Origin: Streptomyces vinaceus
GTDB lineage: Bacteria; Actinomycetota; Actinomycetes; Streptomycetales; Streptomycetaceae
Assembly: GCF_008704935.1 (NCBI RefSeq)
Contig: NZ_CP023692.1
Location: 682,001-746,000 of the forward strand
Direction: 5' to 3'
DNA: 64,000 nucleotides
The position numbers and the translations under genes are program-made. The notes beneath the pieces are model-generated. The model had not been told where the DNA came from, did not search any database, and was given only the letters and a program-made list of their open reading frames with translations. Below, in pieces: positions 6,597-16,559 of this stretch. Positions within the stretch are counted from its first letter, which is position 1, and the number at the start of each line of letters is the position of its first letter.

Positions 6597-8988
6597 ATGA
6601 CGACGACGGACCCGGCCGGCTCGACTGCGGGGGCGGCGCAGCCGGTCGTCCGGCCCGGAAGGCTCAAGGTCTTCCTGGGCGCGGCGCCCGGGGTCGGCAA
6701 GACGTACCGCATGCTCGACGAGGCCCACCGCCGGGTGGCGCGCGGGGCGGATGTGGTGGCCGGTCTCGTGGAATGCCACCGGCGCCCGCACACCGAGGCG
6801 AAGCTCGACGGCCTGGAGATACTGCCGGGAGCGAGTGACGGCCACCGTGGCGGCCGGTACGCGGAGTTGGACAGGGAAGCTCTGCTGTACCGACGTCCGC
6901 AGGTGGCGCTGATCGACGAACTCGCCCACACCAACGTCCCGGGAGGCGGCCGGTATCCGAAGCGCTGGCAGGACGTCGAGGACATCCTGGCCGCCGGGAT
7001 CGACGTCGTCACCACCCTCGACATCCAGCACCTGGAGTCGCTGAGCGACGTGGTCGAGAAGATCACCGGAGTGCCGCAACGCGAGACGGTGCCCGACGAG
7101 TTCGTACGCCGGGCCGACGAGATCGAGCTGGTCGACATACCCCCCGAGGGACTCCGGCGCCGGATGGCCCACGGCGACATCTGTCCCCCCGAACGGATCA
7201 ACGCCTCCCTCGCCAACCACTTCCGCCCGGGCAACCTCATTGCGCTGGGGGAGCCGGCCCTGCTGTGGCTGGCCGGGCGGGTGGACGAGGCCCTCCACAC
7301 GTACCGCATCGAGCACGGCATCGGGGAGGTCTGGGAGACCCGGGAGCGGGTGGTGGTGGCGCTCACGGGCGGCCCCGAGGGCGAGACCCTGATCCGTCGC
7401 GCCGCCCGCATCGCCGGCCGCTCCGCGGGGGGCGAACTGCACGCCGTGCACATCGCACGCAGCGACGCGCTCACCGCCGGGGTCTCGCACGCGGCGCTCG
7501 CCGCGCAGCGGGCCCTCGTCGAGGACCTGGGCGGCAGCTACCACTCCGTCGTCGGCGACGAAGTACCCACCGCCCTGGTGGACTTCGCCATGGCGGAGAA
7601 CGCCACCCAGCTCGTCCTGGGTACGAGCCGCCGCAGGCTGGAACGTTTCCTCACCGGCCGGGGAATCGGCGAGACCGTCGTCGGGCTCTCCGAGGACATC
7701 GATGTCCACATGGTCACGCACGAGCGGGCCGGCCACGGCCGGCTGCTGCCGTCCCGCCGCCGCACGCTGCCCACCTCCCGCCTCATCGCCGGGCCGGTGG
7801 CGGGGGTCGTCCTCCCGGTACTGCTCACCCTCGCCCTGGACCGGATGCGCGGCACGCTGAACCTGACCAGCGAGGCGCTGCTGTTCCTCGTGGCCGTCGT
7901 GGGGTGGCCTGCATCGGAGGCGTCGCGTCCGCCGTGATCGCGGCACTGACCGCCGCCCTGCTCCTCAACTACTGGTTCATGCCGCCCATAGGCGAGTTCA
8001 CCATGAGCGACCCGGACAGCGTGCTGGCGCTCGTGGTCTTCGCCGTCGTCGCCGCCACCGTGGCCGCCGCCGCGGACAGGTCCCTGCGGCTCTCCCGACG
8101 CGCGGCCCGGGCCACGGCCGAGGCGGAGACGATGTCCTCCCTCGCGGGCAGCATCGTCCGCGGCGACCAGACGATACCGGCCCTGCTGGAACGCACCCGG
8201 GAGACCTTCGGCATGGACACCGTCGAGCTGGCTCCGGAGGCCCCCGACGCCGGTTCCGGTACGGAGGGCGGGCACCGCGTCCGTGGCGGCACGGGCCCCG
8301 ACCTGGTGGTCGCGGCCGGGCCCGGGGACTTCCTCGTCCTGCGATCGGCTCGCTGCGCGCCCCGGACGTGGACTTCTCCGAGGAGGACCGGGCGGAGCTG
8401 CTCGAATCCGCCGAGATGTCGCTGAACCGGCTGAACCGCCTGGTGGAGAACCTGCTCGACCTCAGCCGTCTGCAGGCCGGCGCCCTCCACCTCGAACTGC
8501 GGGCCACCACCCTCGAAGAGGTCCTGCCCGCCGCTCTGGAGTCGCTGGACCTGCCCTCGGCGGACACGCCCGCCATCGACGTGCAGAACCTGGAGACCGT
8601 GCCGGCGCTGCGGGCCGACCCCCCGCTGCTCGAACGGGTGCTGGCGAACCTGGTCGGCAACGCGGTCCGCCATGCCCCGGGGGACCGTCCGGTGTTGGTG
8701 ACGGCGAGCGCCCTGGCCGGCCGGGTCGAGGTGAGGATCGCCGACCGGGGCCCCGGAATCGCCGCCGACGACCGTGAGCGCGCCTTCGAGCCCTTCCAAC
8801 GCCTCGGCGACCGCGACAACACCGCCGGACTCGGCCTCGGCCTCGCCCTGGCCCGGGGACTGACGGAGGCGATGAACGGCACCCTCACCCCCGAGGACAC
8901 CCCCGGCGGCGGTCTGACCACGGTCCTGTCCCTGCCCGTCGCCCCCGCACCGTGGAGCCCGCCACCGGGTCCCGTCAAGAGGACGTAG
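6597..8988 (+). pseudogene. kdpD: Second kdpD, frameshifted and missing the histidine box
   Basis: The first frame, ATG 6597 to 7937, encodes the KdpD N-terminal domain with Walker A GAAPGVGKT and LIDELAHTN, plus the universal-stress-like domain. At the G-run 7901-7904 one base is missing. Translation then stops at 7937, while homology continues one frame over (GGVASAVIAALTAALLLNYWF, the membrane region). Near 8341 homology jumps from the GAF-like region straight to SLRAPDVDFSEEDRAELL in the third frame. About 60-70 codons are lost, including the SHDLRTPL box. The ATPase domain survives to 8988. Only a 446-residue N-terminal sensor fragment could be made. Confidence 0.9.
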
Positions 8989-9052
8989 CCATCACATCAG
9001 CGGTGCGTCAGGGGCCGCCTCCGTAGCCGCCACCAGCCTTAACGTGGCACTC

Positions 9053-9613
9053 ATGGGACGACGTTTCACTCAGGCCCCGACCGGTGCGCAAGGCACTGGA
9101 GCGGCGCCGCCCGGACCCCTCGCACAGGACGTCCACTGGGTCGGGGAGATGCGCTCGGCGATCGGTGTCGCGTTGCTCCTGCTCACGGCACTGTTGGCCA
9201 TGGACGCGGGCTTCGGAGAGCTCAGCGTGCCCCGCGGAGCCCTCTGGACGGGTCTGGCCGGCCTGCTCCTCGTGGTCCTGCACCCGCCCCGGATCTCCGT
9301 ACGCCCCGGTCTGCTGATCGCCCGCGGGCTGCTGGTGACGAGCACCGTCCGAACCGACTCCCTCGTCTCGGTCCGGTGGTCCGACGGGGTGGCCCAGCGG
9401 CTGGTCCTCCGGGACACGGAGGGCAGCCGGGTCGAGATCGACCCGACCGTCATGATCCGCAACCCGGCGATGTGGCACCGCCTCGACACCGACACCCGCG
9501 CATCGGTGCGGAGCGGCACTCTGCTGCACGGCACGACCGCCCTGCGACGGCTGGCGCAGCGCATCGACCGCGAAACGGCCCACACGGTCTTCAAGGCCTC
9601 CGGCCTGCAATAA
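9053..9613 (+). CDS. Membrane-anchored PH-like domain protein
   Basis: 186 residues. Two hydrophobic segments near residues 37-85 (AIGVALLLLTALLAMDAG and GLAGLLLVVL) are followed by a compact beta-rich region (ISVRPGLLIARG, RTDSLVSVRW, LVLRDTEGSRVEIDP), as in the bacterial PH-like proteins common in Streptomyces. Function unknown. ATG at 9053 is taken as start; a GTG at 9044 is in frame. No good Shine-Dalgarno is visible, so translation may be leaderless. It stands alone between the broken kdpD and the permease. Confidence 0.65.
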   Translation: MGRRFTQAPTGAQGTGAAPPGPLAQDVHWVGEMRSAIGVALLLLTALLAMDAGFGELSVPRGALWTGLAGLLLVVLHPPRISVRPGLLIARGLLVTSTVRTDSLVSVRWSDGVAQRLVLRDTEGSRVEIDPTVMIRNPAMWHRLDTDTRASVRSGTLLHGTTALRRLAQRIDRETAHTVFKASGLQ

Positions 9614-9826
9614 CCTTGATGTGCCTGACGGCCCGGCCGGTGGAACCGACGAGCCGGTCGATGACCGACCCGGCGAACCCGATGGGGCACGTCGTGATCA
9701 GGCCTTTCGAGCAGTCCCCCCAGCCCCAGCGGAACCCCTGACGGAAACCGCGGAACCGGCAGACCCCATACTCGGTCATCGTTGCCGGCCCATTGAGCCG
9801 GTGGGCTTGGCGCGTGGGAAGGATTG
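9614..9826 (+). promoter_or_regulatory. Leader region of the APC permease
   Basis: A 213-bp gap with no convincing gene on the plus strand. It has several short complementary blocks (for example around 9630-9690 and 9740-9800), so a structured leader is possible. K+ permeases of this type are sometimes controlled by cyclic-di-AMP (ydaO-type) riboswitches, but I could not fit that consensus here. A minus-strand frame of about 60 codons exists but has no supporting signal. Confidence 0.25.
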
Positions 9827-11818
9827 ATGGGGGACATGACGGACGTGAACGATCTGGCCGTGCCGGAAGTGGTGGAGAGTCCCGCTCTGCAGGCACCGCC
9901 GAGCGGCGGCCTGGCCCAGTGGTTGCTGCGCCATCGGGTGCAGCCCGTGGGGCCGGCATCCGGCGAGGGGCACAGCGAGCCGCACGCCTGGTGGAAGGTG
10001 ATGTGCCTGACCGGGGTGGACTACTTCTCCAGCCTCGCCTACGTCCCGGCGATCGCCGCGCTCGCGGCCGGCGCCGTGTCGCCGCTGGCGACCCTGCTGA
10101 TCGTGGCGCTGACGCTGCTGGGGATGCTGCCGATGTACCGGCGGGTCGCGCGCGAGAGTCCCCACGGAGCCGGTTCCGTCGCGATGCTGGAAGACCTGCT
10201 GCCGTTCTGGCGGGGCAAGCTGTTCGTCCTGGTCCTGCTCGGGTTCGTGGCCACCTCGTGGATCATCACCATCACCCTGTCCGCGGCGGACGCCTCCGTG
10301 CACGTGGTGGAGAACCCGTTCTTCCCCGAAGCCCTGCACGGCCACGAGGTCGCCATCACGGTGGCGCTCCTGCTGCTCCTCGGCGGGGTGTTCCTGCTCG
10401 GGTTCAGCGAAGCGGTCAGCGTCGCGATCCCTCTCGTCGCCGTCTTCCTGCTGCTCAACGCGGTGACCATCGCCTTCGGTGCGGTCGAGGTCGTCACCTC
10501 GCCGGGCGCCTGGTCTGCGTGGACCGACGCGCTCGTGGACGGCGGAGGCGGACTGGGCGGCCTGGCCGGGCCGGCCCTGCTGGCCTTCCCGCTGCTGGTG
10601 CTCGGGTTGTCCGGCTTCGAGACCGGGGTGAGCATGATGCCGCTCATCGCCGCCGAGGGCGAGGACACGGAGCAGCGGCTGCAGTCCCGCATCCGCAACT
10701 CCCGGAAGCTGCTGACCACCGCGGCGGCCGTCATGAGCGTCTACCTGCTCGCAGCCAGCTTCGTCACCACGATCCTGATTCCGCACAAAGAGTTCGAAGC
10801 AGGTGGTGCGGCCAACGGTCGCGCGCTGGCCTACCTGGCTCATGAACAGGTGGGGGAAGCCTTCGGCACCGTCTACGACATCAGCACCATCCTGATCCTG
10901 TGGTTCGCGGGCGCCTCCGCGATGGCGGGACTGGTCAACATCGTCCCGCGCTACCTGCCCGACTACGGCATGGCCCCCGAGTGGGGTCGCGCCGTTCGCC
11001 CGGTCGTCCTGGTGTACACGGCTCTCTGCGTCATCATCACCATCGCCTTCGACGCCGACGTCAACGCCCAGGCCGGCGCCTACGCCACCGGCATCCTCGC
11101 CATGATGGTCTCCGGCGCCTTCGCCGTCACCGTGTCGGCGCTGCGCCGCCGCCAGCGCGCGACGACCGCCGGCTTCACCGTGCTCACCGCGGTGCTGCTC
11201 TACGCGCTGGTGGCCAACATCATCGACAAGCCGGACGGCATCACCATCTCCGGCCTCTTCATCGCCGGAATCGTCGCCGTGTCCCTGATCTCCCGGGTGT
11301 CCCGCACCACCGAACTGCGTGCCGACCGCATCGTGTTCGACCCGGCGGCCCGGCAGTTCATCACGGACACCCTCGCCTACGACAACGCGATCAACATCAT
11401 CGCCAACCGCCGCCAGGCGGGTGACGGCGCCGAGTACGCCGACAAGGAACGCGAGCAGCGCGGCGACAACCCGGTACCCGGTCCGGCCGATGTGATGTTC
11501 GTGGAGATCGACGTCGTCGACCCCTCGGACTTCAGCGAAACCCTCACCGTCCACGGGGTGGAGGTCGACGGATTCCGGATCCTGCGCGCCGAAGCTCCCG
11601 CCGCCCCGAACGCAATCGCCGCGATCCTCCTCGCCCTGCGCGACACCACCGGAGTCAAGCCGCACTGCTACTTCGCCTGGGCCGAGGGCAGTCCGCTGAC
11701 CCACATGTTCCGCTACTTCCTCCTCGGCCGCGGCGACACCGCCCCCGTGACCCGCGAGATCATCCGCAAGCACGAACCCGACCCGGCCCGCCGCCCCGGC
11801 ATCCACGTCGGAGGCTGA
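9827..11818 (+). CDS. APC-superfamily permease, KimA/Kup-like potassium transporter candidate
   Basis: 663 residues. The N-terminal cytoplasmic stretch leads into a membrane domain of about twelve helices starting [21 protein letters not shown], where [10 protein letters not shown] resembles the KimA-type substrate region. Next comes a cytoplasmic C-terminal domain of about 150 residues ([14 protein letters not shown], then [14 protein letters not shown]). Family members import K+ with H+, or amino acids. The kdp genes nearby favour potassium. ATG 9827 follows GGAAGGA closely; ATG 9836 is an alternative at more normal spacing. Confidence 0.75.
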   Translation: MGDMTDVNDLAVPEVVESPALQAPPSGGLAQWLLRHRVQPVGPASGEGHSEPHAWWKVMCLTGVDYFSSLAYVPAIAALAAGAVSPLATLLIVALTLLGMLPMYRRVARESPHGAGSVAMLEDLLPFWRGKLFVLVLLGFVATSWIITITLSAADASVHVVENPFFPEALHGHEVAITVALLLLLGGVFLLGFSEAVSVAIPLVAVFLLLNAVTIAFGAVEVVTSPGAWSAWTDALVDGGGGLGGLAGPALLAFPLLVLGLSGFETGVSMMPLIAAEGEDTEQRLQSRIRNSRKLLTTAAAVMSVYLLAASFVTTILIPHKEFEAGGAANGRALAYLAHEQVGEAFGTVYDISTILILWFAGASAMAGLVNIVPRYLPDYGMAPEWGRAVRPVVLVYTALCVIITIAFDADVNAQAGAYATGILAMMVSGAFAVTVSALRRRQRATTAGFTVLTAVLLYALVANIIDKPDGITISGLFIAGIVAVSLISRVSRTTELRADRIVFDPAARQFITDTLAYDNAINIIANRRQAGDGAEYADKEREQRGDNPVPGPADVMFVEIDVVDPSDFSETLTVHGVEVDGFRILRAEAPAAPNAIAAILLALRDTTGVKPHCYFAWAEGSPLTHMFRYFLLGRGDTAPVTREIIRKHEPDPARRPGIHVGG

Positions 11819-12444
11819 CCCCTCCGCTCACACCACTTGGCACCGAGCGCCCCCGGGCAGCGGCAGTGGCGAGCCGCCGCCCGGGGGGCGAAAGCCGTTT
11901 TACGGGCCTCTACGGGCTTGGCGCAGCCGAATCCGGGCCCGGCCGCTCTGGTGAAGGCCGCGAACGCGTCGCGCGGAGCGGGCGCGCCGGCGCCCGGGGA
12001 CTCGGTGTAGCGGGGGCCGGGCTCCGCCGACCACCATCACGCCCCCGGTGTACTCACTGCCGGCTGAGTCCACGGCCGCACCGGCGAATGATTCCGCGGT
12101 GCAGAAACCAACCGAAGCTGCCCATAAGGGACTTCTGAACTCGACCCCCCGCGTCGACGACTTCGTGACCTGCGCCGCTGTCCCGCCTGTCCGCGCGCCC
12201 CGCACTGCGACCACGCAACCGTTGAGGACAGGCGTGCGACGCGCCTGCCGCACTCACACTGCGTCACTCATGCGGCCCCTCTTTTCCGATTTATGGTCTA
12301 TTACTCTGAAATATGCGTCAATACTGCCGGGTGACGTCGCATCACAACCTCTGGCGGGGAGTCGTCGCTCTGTGGCCCCCGCTCAAGGTGAGCCGCGTAC
12401 CGGCGCACGCCGGATCGGATCGACGTAACAAGAAAGGTCCTGCT
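11819..12444. other. Intergenic region upstream of the surface protein gene
   Basis: No gene is supported in these 626 bases. The section 12270-12330 is markedly less G/C-rich than its surroundings and probably holds the promoter of the ice-binding-like gene. I see no clear terminator for the permease. Confidence 0.4.
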
Positions 12445-13992
12445 ATGGCATCGGATGTCATCCTGTCCGCTCCACCCGGCACGAGCCCTCCACGCGGTCT
12501 ACTCAAACGGGGAGCCTTCGTCCTGCTCCCCGCGGCGCTCTTGGCCTCGGCCGCCCTGGTCCCGACCCTCGCGCACGCCGCAGAGGCCCCCGTGTTGCTG
12601 GGGACCACCGCCAGTTACGGGGTCCTGGCCGGTTCGACGGTCACCAACACGAACCCCACCGTCATCAACGGCGACCTGGGCCTCTATCCGGGCACGTCGG
12701 TGACCGGCTTCCCGCCCGGCATCGTCAACGGAGTGACACGCGTAGCCCCCAACGCCGCCGCCGCTCAGGCGAAGTCCGATCTCGTCGTCGCCTACGACGA
12801 CGCGGCAGGCCGGGGGCTCGGAACCATTCTCGCTTCGGACGAGATCGGCGGACTGACGCTGGCGCCCGGCGTCTACACGGCCCCGGCATCCCCTCCGTCC
12901 CTGCAACTCACCGGGACGGTCACCCTCGACGGCCAGAACGACCCCAACTCCGTCTTCATCTTCCGAATCCCCTCGACCCTGACCACGGCTTCGTCGAGTT
13001 CCGTGGCCTTCATCAACGGAGCAAATGCCTGCAATGTGTTCTGGCAGGTGGGCAGCTCTGCCACCCTCGGCACGACCACCCAGTTCAAGGGCACCATCCT
13101 GGCCATGCAGTCGATCACGCTGAACAACAGCGCCGTGATCGAAGGGCGCGCCCTGGCGCGTGAGGCCGCGGTCACGATGAACAACAACACCATTACGAGG
13201 CCGGCCTGCGCCGCCGGCCCGCCCGGGCCGCCCGGACCGAGCGGACCTCCCGGACCGAGCGGACCTCCCGGACCTACTGGTTCCCCCGGCCCGACCGGCA
13301 GCCCCGGCCCGACCGGTGCTCCTGGCCCGACCGGCAGCCCCGGCAGCCCCGGCAGCCCCGGCCCGACCGGTGCACCCGGACCGACCGGCAGCCCCGGCGC
13401 ACCCGGCGCTCCCGGCTCCCCCGGTGCACCCGGACCGACCGGTCCCGCAGGCCCCGCAGGACCTGTCGGGCCCACCGGACCCGCCGGACCCGCCGGACCC
13501 AAGGGGCCTCGTGGCGACAAGGGCGGGAAGGACCACCACGGCAACGGCCACGACAAGGACAAGGACAAGGACAAGGGCGAGAACGGTCGCCACGACCACG
13601 ACCACGACAAAGACGAGGACGACGACCACGACAAGGGCGAGAACGGTCGCCACGACAAGGGCGAGAACGGCCGCCACGACAAGGACGACGACGGCAACCA
13701 CGACAAGGGCGAGAACGGTCAGGACGACCACGACTTCGGCAAGCCGCCGTGGGCCGACCTCAAGCCGAACGGCCAAGCCGACGACCTCGGCCACGAGGGT
13801 CCCGGCCACGCGGCCAGGAGCGTCAACTTCGCGCACGTGAGCGCCGCCACCGGTCAGCAGCCTGAGGGGACCGGCTCAAGCGGCGGGACCGGCATCATGG
13901 CCGCTTCTGCAGCAGTGCTGGCATTCGTCGGAGGTTCTGTCCTCTTCACCCGGAAGAAGATCCGGCGAGGTACAGCGACTCGACAGGACTAG
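12445..13992 (+). CDS. Secreted ice-binding-like (DUF3494) protein with collagen-like stalk
   Basis: 515 residues from ATG 12445, 7 nt after AGAAAGG. A signal peptide ends near AHAAEAP. Residues about 48-255 form a DUF3494 ice-binding-like domain ([29 protein letters not shown], and [17 protein letters not shown]). About 33 Gly-X-Y triplets follow ([20 protein letters not shown]), then 90 residues dominated by Asp, His, Lys and the unit DKGENGRH. The C terminus has a hydrophobic helix and a basic tail (FTRKKIRR), like a sortase substrate, but I find no LPxTG or LAxTG. Likely a cell-surface adhesin; ice binding itself is uncertain. Confidence 0.85.
   Translation: MASDVILSAPPGTSPPRGLLKRGAFVLLPAALLASAALVPTLAHAAEAPVLLGTTASYGVLAGSTVTNTNPTVINGDLGLYPGTSVTGFPPGIVNGVTRVAPNAAAAQAKSDLVVAYDDAAGRGLGTILASDEIGGLTLAPGVYTAPASPPSLQLTGTVTLDGQNDPNSVFIFRIPSTLTTASSSSVAFINGANACNVFWQVGSSATLGTTTQFKGTILAMQSITLNNSAVIEGRALAREAAVTMNNNTITRPACAAGPPGPPGPSGPPGPSGPPGPTGSPGPTGSPGPTGAPGPTGSPGSPGSPGPTGAPGPTGSPGAPGAPGSPGAPGPTGPAGPAGPVGPTGPAGPAGPKGPRGDKGGKDHHGNGHDKDKDKDKGENGRHDHDHDKDEDDDHDKGENGRHDKGENGRHDKDDDGNHDKGENGQDDHDFGKPPWADLKPNGQADDLGHEGPGHAARSVNFAHVSAATGQQPEGTGSSGGTGIMAASAAVLAFVGGSVLFTRKKIRRGTATRQD
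13201..13500 (+). repeat. Collagen-like Gly-X-Y coding repeat
   Basis: Imperfect tandem units such as CCCGGCCCGACCGGC encode consecutive Gly-X-Y triplets. Several 15-18 nt units recur exactly, so stalk length may vary between strains by slippage. Confidence 0.85.
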
Positions 13993-14119
13993 CCCGTCCC
14001 AGGCGTGACCGCCTCGCGGCCCTGACCCTTCGGTGACGAGTACTCGGCCGGATCGCCCCACGCTCGTCCCTCCCGCCGCCGTCAAGCGGGCAGGAACACG
14101 CGTCCGCCGTTCGGCGGCT

Positions 14120-14148
14120 GAGCCCCTGGACAGGTCGTCCAGGGGCTC
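14120..14148. terminator. Bidirectional terminator between convergent genes
   Basis: Arms GAGCCCCTGGAC (14120-14131) and GTCCAGGGGCTC (14137-14148) are perfect complements around a 5-nt loop. The hairpin lies between the surface protein gene and the convergent regulator gene. Confidence 0.85.
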
Positions 14149-14190
14149 AGTGGTACTCGCGAGCGATCAGATCCGAGACCGGCCCTCACA

Positions 14191-15054
14191 TCACCCCGGG
14201 TCGGCGTACGCCCCGATGACTTCGTTGACGAGATACCGGGTGTCGTCCGGGCTCAGCGCCTGAGCCTGCAAGTGCGCGTACATGTCGCGGTAAAGCCGTA
14301 CGTCGGATCGTTTCTCCAAATAGAGGTCGCTGGTGAACCTTTCCAAATACACCACGCTCACATCGCCGGCTTCGGCGAACTCCAGCAGCGAGAACTGTCC
14401 CGAGACTCCCGGGTGCGCACCCACGTCGTGGGGGAGGACCTGCACGGTGATGTGCGGCTGGGCGCTGAGGTGCGTCAGATGGTCGAGCTGCTCGCGCATG
14501 ACCTCGCGGCTACCCACGACGCGCCGCAATACCGACTCGTCCAATACGACCCACAACCGCAGCGGGTTTCCCGGGGTGCGCAACCGGTCCTGACGCCGTA
14601 GCCGAACCTGGAGGCGCGCGGCGGCCTTTTCGGGCGTGATAAGAGGGATCGTTCCTGCAATGACCGCCCTGGCATAGGCCGGGGTCTGCAGCAGGCCGGG
14701 GACCACAAGGGGCTCGTAGAGCCGGATTGCGGCCGCCTCGGCCTCCAGACCGATATAGGCGCCATAGGGAATGTCGCCGTAGGAGTTCCACCAGCCCTGC
14801 TGACCCGATTCCCCGGCCAGTTGCATCAGATGCTCGACCCGCCGCTGATCCTGGACTCCGTACAGCCCGCAGAGATCGCGCACGTCGCGCGGCTTGACGA
14901 CGCGGCGGCCGTTCTCCAACAGGCTGATCTTGGGCTGGGAGATCAACAGGCGCTCCGCCACCTGCTGTGTCGTCATGCCGCTGATTTCCCTGAGCCGGCG
15001 CAGCTCCGACCCCAGCCGGCGCCTGCTGACGGTGGGATTGACATCGATGCCCAC
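14191..15054 (-). CDS. XRE-family regulator with DUF5753 domain
   Basis: 287 residues. The N-terminal helix-turn-helix reads LGSELRRLREISGMTTQQVAERL then ISQPKISLLENGRR. The rest is a DUF5753 domain (YIGLEAEAAAIRLYEPLVVPGLLQT, VVLDESVLRRVVG, HITVQVLPHDVGAHPGVSG). Streptomyces encodes many such proteins, often paired with a small DUF397 protein; no DUF397 gene is adjacent here. GTG at 15054 is chosen because GGAGG lies 10 nt before it. Upstream, 15055-15373 has no gene, and the less G/C-rich stretch near 15180-15260 may be its promoter. Confidence 0.88.
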   Translation of the reverse strand: MGIDVNPTVSRRRLGSELRRLREISGMTTQQVAERLLISQPKISLLENGRRVVKPRDVRDLCGLYGVQDQRRVEHLMQLAGESGQQGWWNSYGDIPYGAYIGLEAEAAAIRLYEPLVVPGLLQTPAYARAVIAGTIPLITPEKAAARLQVRLRRQDRLRTPGNPLRLWVVLDESVLRRVVGSREVMREQLDHLTHLSAQPHITVQVLPHDVGAHPGVSGQFSLLEFAEAGDVSVVYLERFTSDLYLEKRSDVRLYRDMYAHLQAQALSPDDTRYLVNEVIGAYADPG

Positions 15055-15373
15055 AGGGCGCGAACCTCCACTCGAAAATGTTGTACAGGCGAGCAGATTG
15101 CCACGCCCCGATCGGCTTGATCTGCTTTTTCGCCGTGTCGTGGACGGTGGTGGAACTCGGCTAGGAGCGGCCTCGGCTCGCATCGATTTCCGACCGGCCA
15201 TATTTTCCGATTCGAAGAACAAGAAGCGAAAAACACTTATACCGATACCCCGTCCACGCAAGTGAAAGAATGCGCAGAAATAGTCCGGACCGACCACAAT
15301 CCGATGCAGATTTCCGCGCAATATGCCGGGCGTCGCATGCCCGCGGCCCGGCGGGGCCTCAGTGGCTCCGGGA

Positions 15374-15874
15374 TCAGCCTGCCGCGTCGGCGGGGCTCTC
15401 CCCGGGGTCGGGGGTGACGGCGACGAGGAGCTGGGCGGCCTGCGTGATGTTGTCGGCGCGTACGGCGCGGGCCATCGCCTGGCGGGCGGCGTCCGGGGTG
15501 GTGTCCGGGGGGACGACCAGCAGGGCGAAGTGGTCGTTGTGGCCGCGCGTGATGAGGACGGTGTCGTCTCCGATCGGGTCGGAGACGAGGTGTACGACCT
15601 GGCCGTCGATGACCAGTCGGGTCGGGAGCCCGTTCCAGGCGGACGCGTCCAGGCCCACCCGGGTGATCGGCCCGAGATGCCCGGTCAACACGCTGATCAG
15701 CGCCGGAAGTTCGATTTCGATGTCGCGGGTGCGCGGCCACCACGCGCCGTCCAGGAGCCCCTCCCTGGACTGCGTGGTCTCCAGGCGTAGCAGGGCCGTG
15801 CCCGGCTGGATCGCCTGGTGGATCGCATCCGGCAGGAGCAGTGGGGGCGTGGAGGGGGTGTCGGAGTCAGCCAT
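15374..15874 (-). CDS. DUF5994-family protein
   Basis: 166 residues from ATG 15874. Typical family segments are visible: LLRLETTQSREGLLDGAWWPRTRD, then GPITRVGLDASAWNGLP and DTVLITRGHNDHFALLVVPP. The family is common in Streptomyces and functionally uncharacterised. The N-terminal proline-rich stretch and the last 20 residues are low-complexity. No strong ribosome site is visible. The 358 bases upstream (15875-16232) contain only the hairpin listed at 16143. Confidence 0.75.
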   Translation of the reverse strand: MADSDTPSTPPLLLPDAIHQAIQPGTALLRLETTQSREGLLDGAWWPRTRDIEIELPALISVLTGHLGPITRVGLDASAWNGLPTRLVIDGQVVHLVSDPIGDDTVLITRGHNDHFALLVVPPDTTPDAARQAMARAVRADNITQAAQLLVAVTPDPGESPADAAG

Positions 15875-16142
15875 TCGGGTTCGCCCATCTACGGGTGCGA
15901 CCGTACGGCGTCGCAGGTGGGCACCGGTGCCGGTGCCGGGCGACGTGCGCGGGCCTGTCGTCCTTTCACAGTACTCCGGCCGCCCGCTCCACGGCCTGCC
16001 GGAGAAATACCTGGTCAGATCGGCCATGGCCGACCGCGTACAGTCGAAGCAGCGGGAGCACTTCGCGCACCGGCTGTCACGCAGGGTCATGTCCGGCGAT
16101 CGCTTGGAAGCCGGGCTGGTCATCAGGTGACAGCCGATCGGA

Positions 16143-16191
16143 CGGTGCCGGGGCACGCCGGCCACCGCGAGCCGGCCCCGCGCCGGCACCG
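16143..16191 (-). terminator. Hairpin after rhaM
   Basis: Arms CGGTGCCGG (16143-16151) and CCGGCACCG (16183-16191) are complementary, with an inner GCCGGC/GCCGGC stem. It lies about 40 bp beyond the rhaM stop on the minus strand. Confidence 0.55.
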
Positions 16192-16232
16192 GCTCGCCGA
16201 AACGGGCGCAAGACCGTCGAATTCCCAGACTG

Positions 16233-16559
16233 TCAGTCCAGGTGGAACACCTCCGTCAGCGGTGCCATCGCCTGGTCGGCCGGCTTGCCGTCCAGGTGCT
16301 GGAAGTAGCGGGACATCTCGGCCTGCCAGCGGGCGTTGACCTCGGTGGCGGACATCGCCTCGCGGGCGCGGTCGAAGTCCTCGGTCTCCACGTAGCCGAC
16401 GAGCAGGCCGTCCGGGCGCAGGAACAGGGAGTAGTTCGTCCAGCCGGCGGCCCGGAGGGCATCGAGCATCTCCGGCCACACCTGGGCGTGGCGCTCGCGG
16501 TACTCCTCGCACAGTTCGGCCTTCACCTGGAGCAGGAAGCAGATCCGGCGCTTCGTCAT
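16233..16559 (-). CDS. rhaM: L-rhamnose mutarotase
   Basis: 108 residues, the family length. RhaM interconverts alpha and beta anomers of L-rhamnose, supplying the form used by the isomerase. Typical features are the N-terminal strand RICFLLQVKAELCEEYRERHAQVWPEM, YSLFLRPDGLLVGYVETEDF with NARWQAEMSRYF, and the C-terminal LTEVFHLD. Its ATG overlaps the stop of the preceding DUF4091 gene as ATGA, so the two are translationally coupled. This links the secreted enzyme directly to rhamnose metabolism. Confidence 0.95.
   Translation of the reverse strand: MTKRRICFLLQVKAELCEEYRERHAQVWPEMLDALRAAGWTNYSLFLRPDGLLVGYVETEDFDRAREAMSATEVNARWQAEMSRYFQHLDGKPADQAMAPLTEVFHLD

Noticed and set aside
7901..7904. 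Single-base loss in a G-run, possibly a sequencing error
   Set aside because: It may be an error, but the separate deletion that removes the histidine box still makes this kdpD non-functional as a kinase.
9591..9959. Minus-strand frame containing a plausible 60-residue peptide (MTEYGVCRF start)
   Set aside because: No ribosome site, no recognisable domain, and it overlaps the PH-like gene end and the permease start.
12499..13836. Long minus-strand frames opposite the collagen-like gene, one with many [13 protein letters not shown] repeats
   Set aside because: The repeats simply mirror the DKGENGRH and Gly-X-Y coding repeats of the plus-strand gene.
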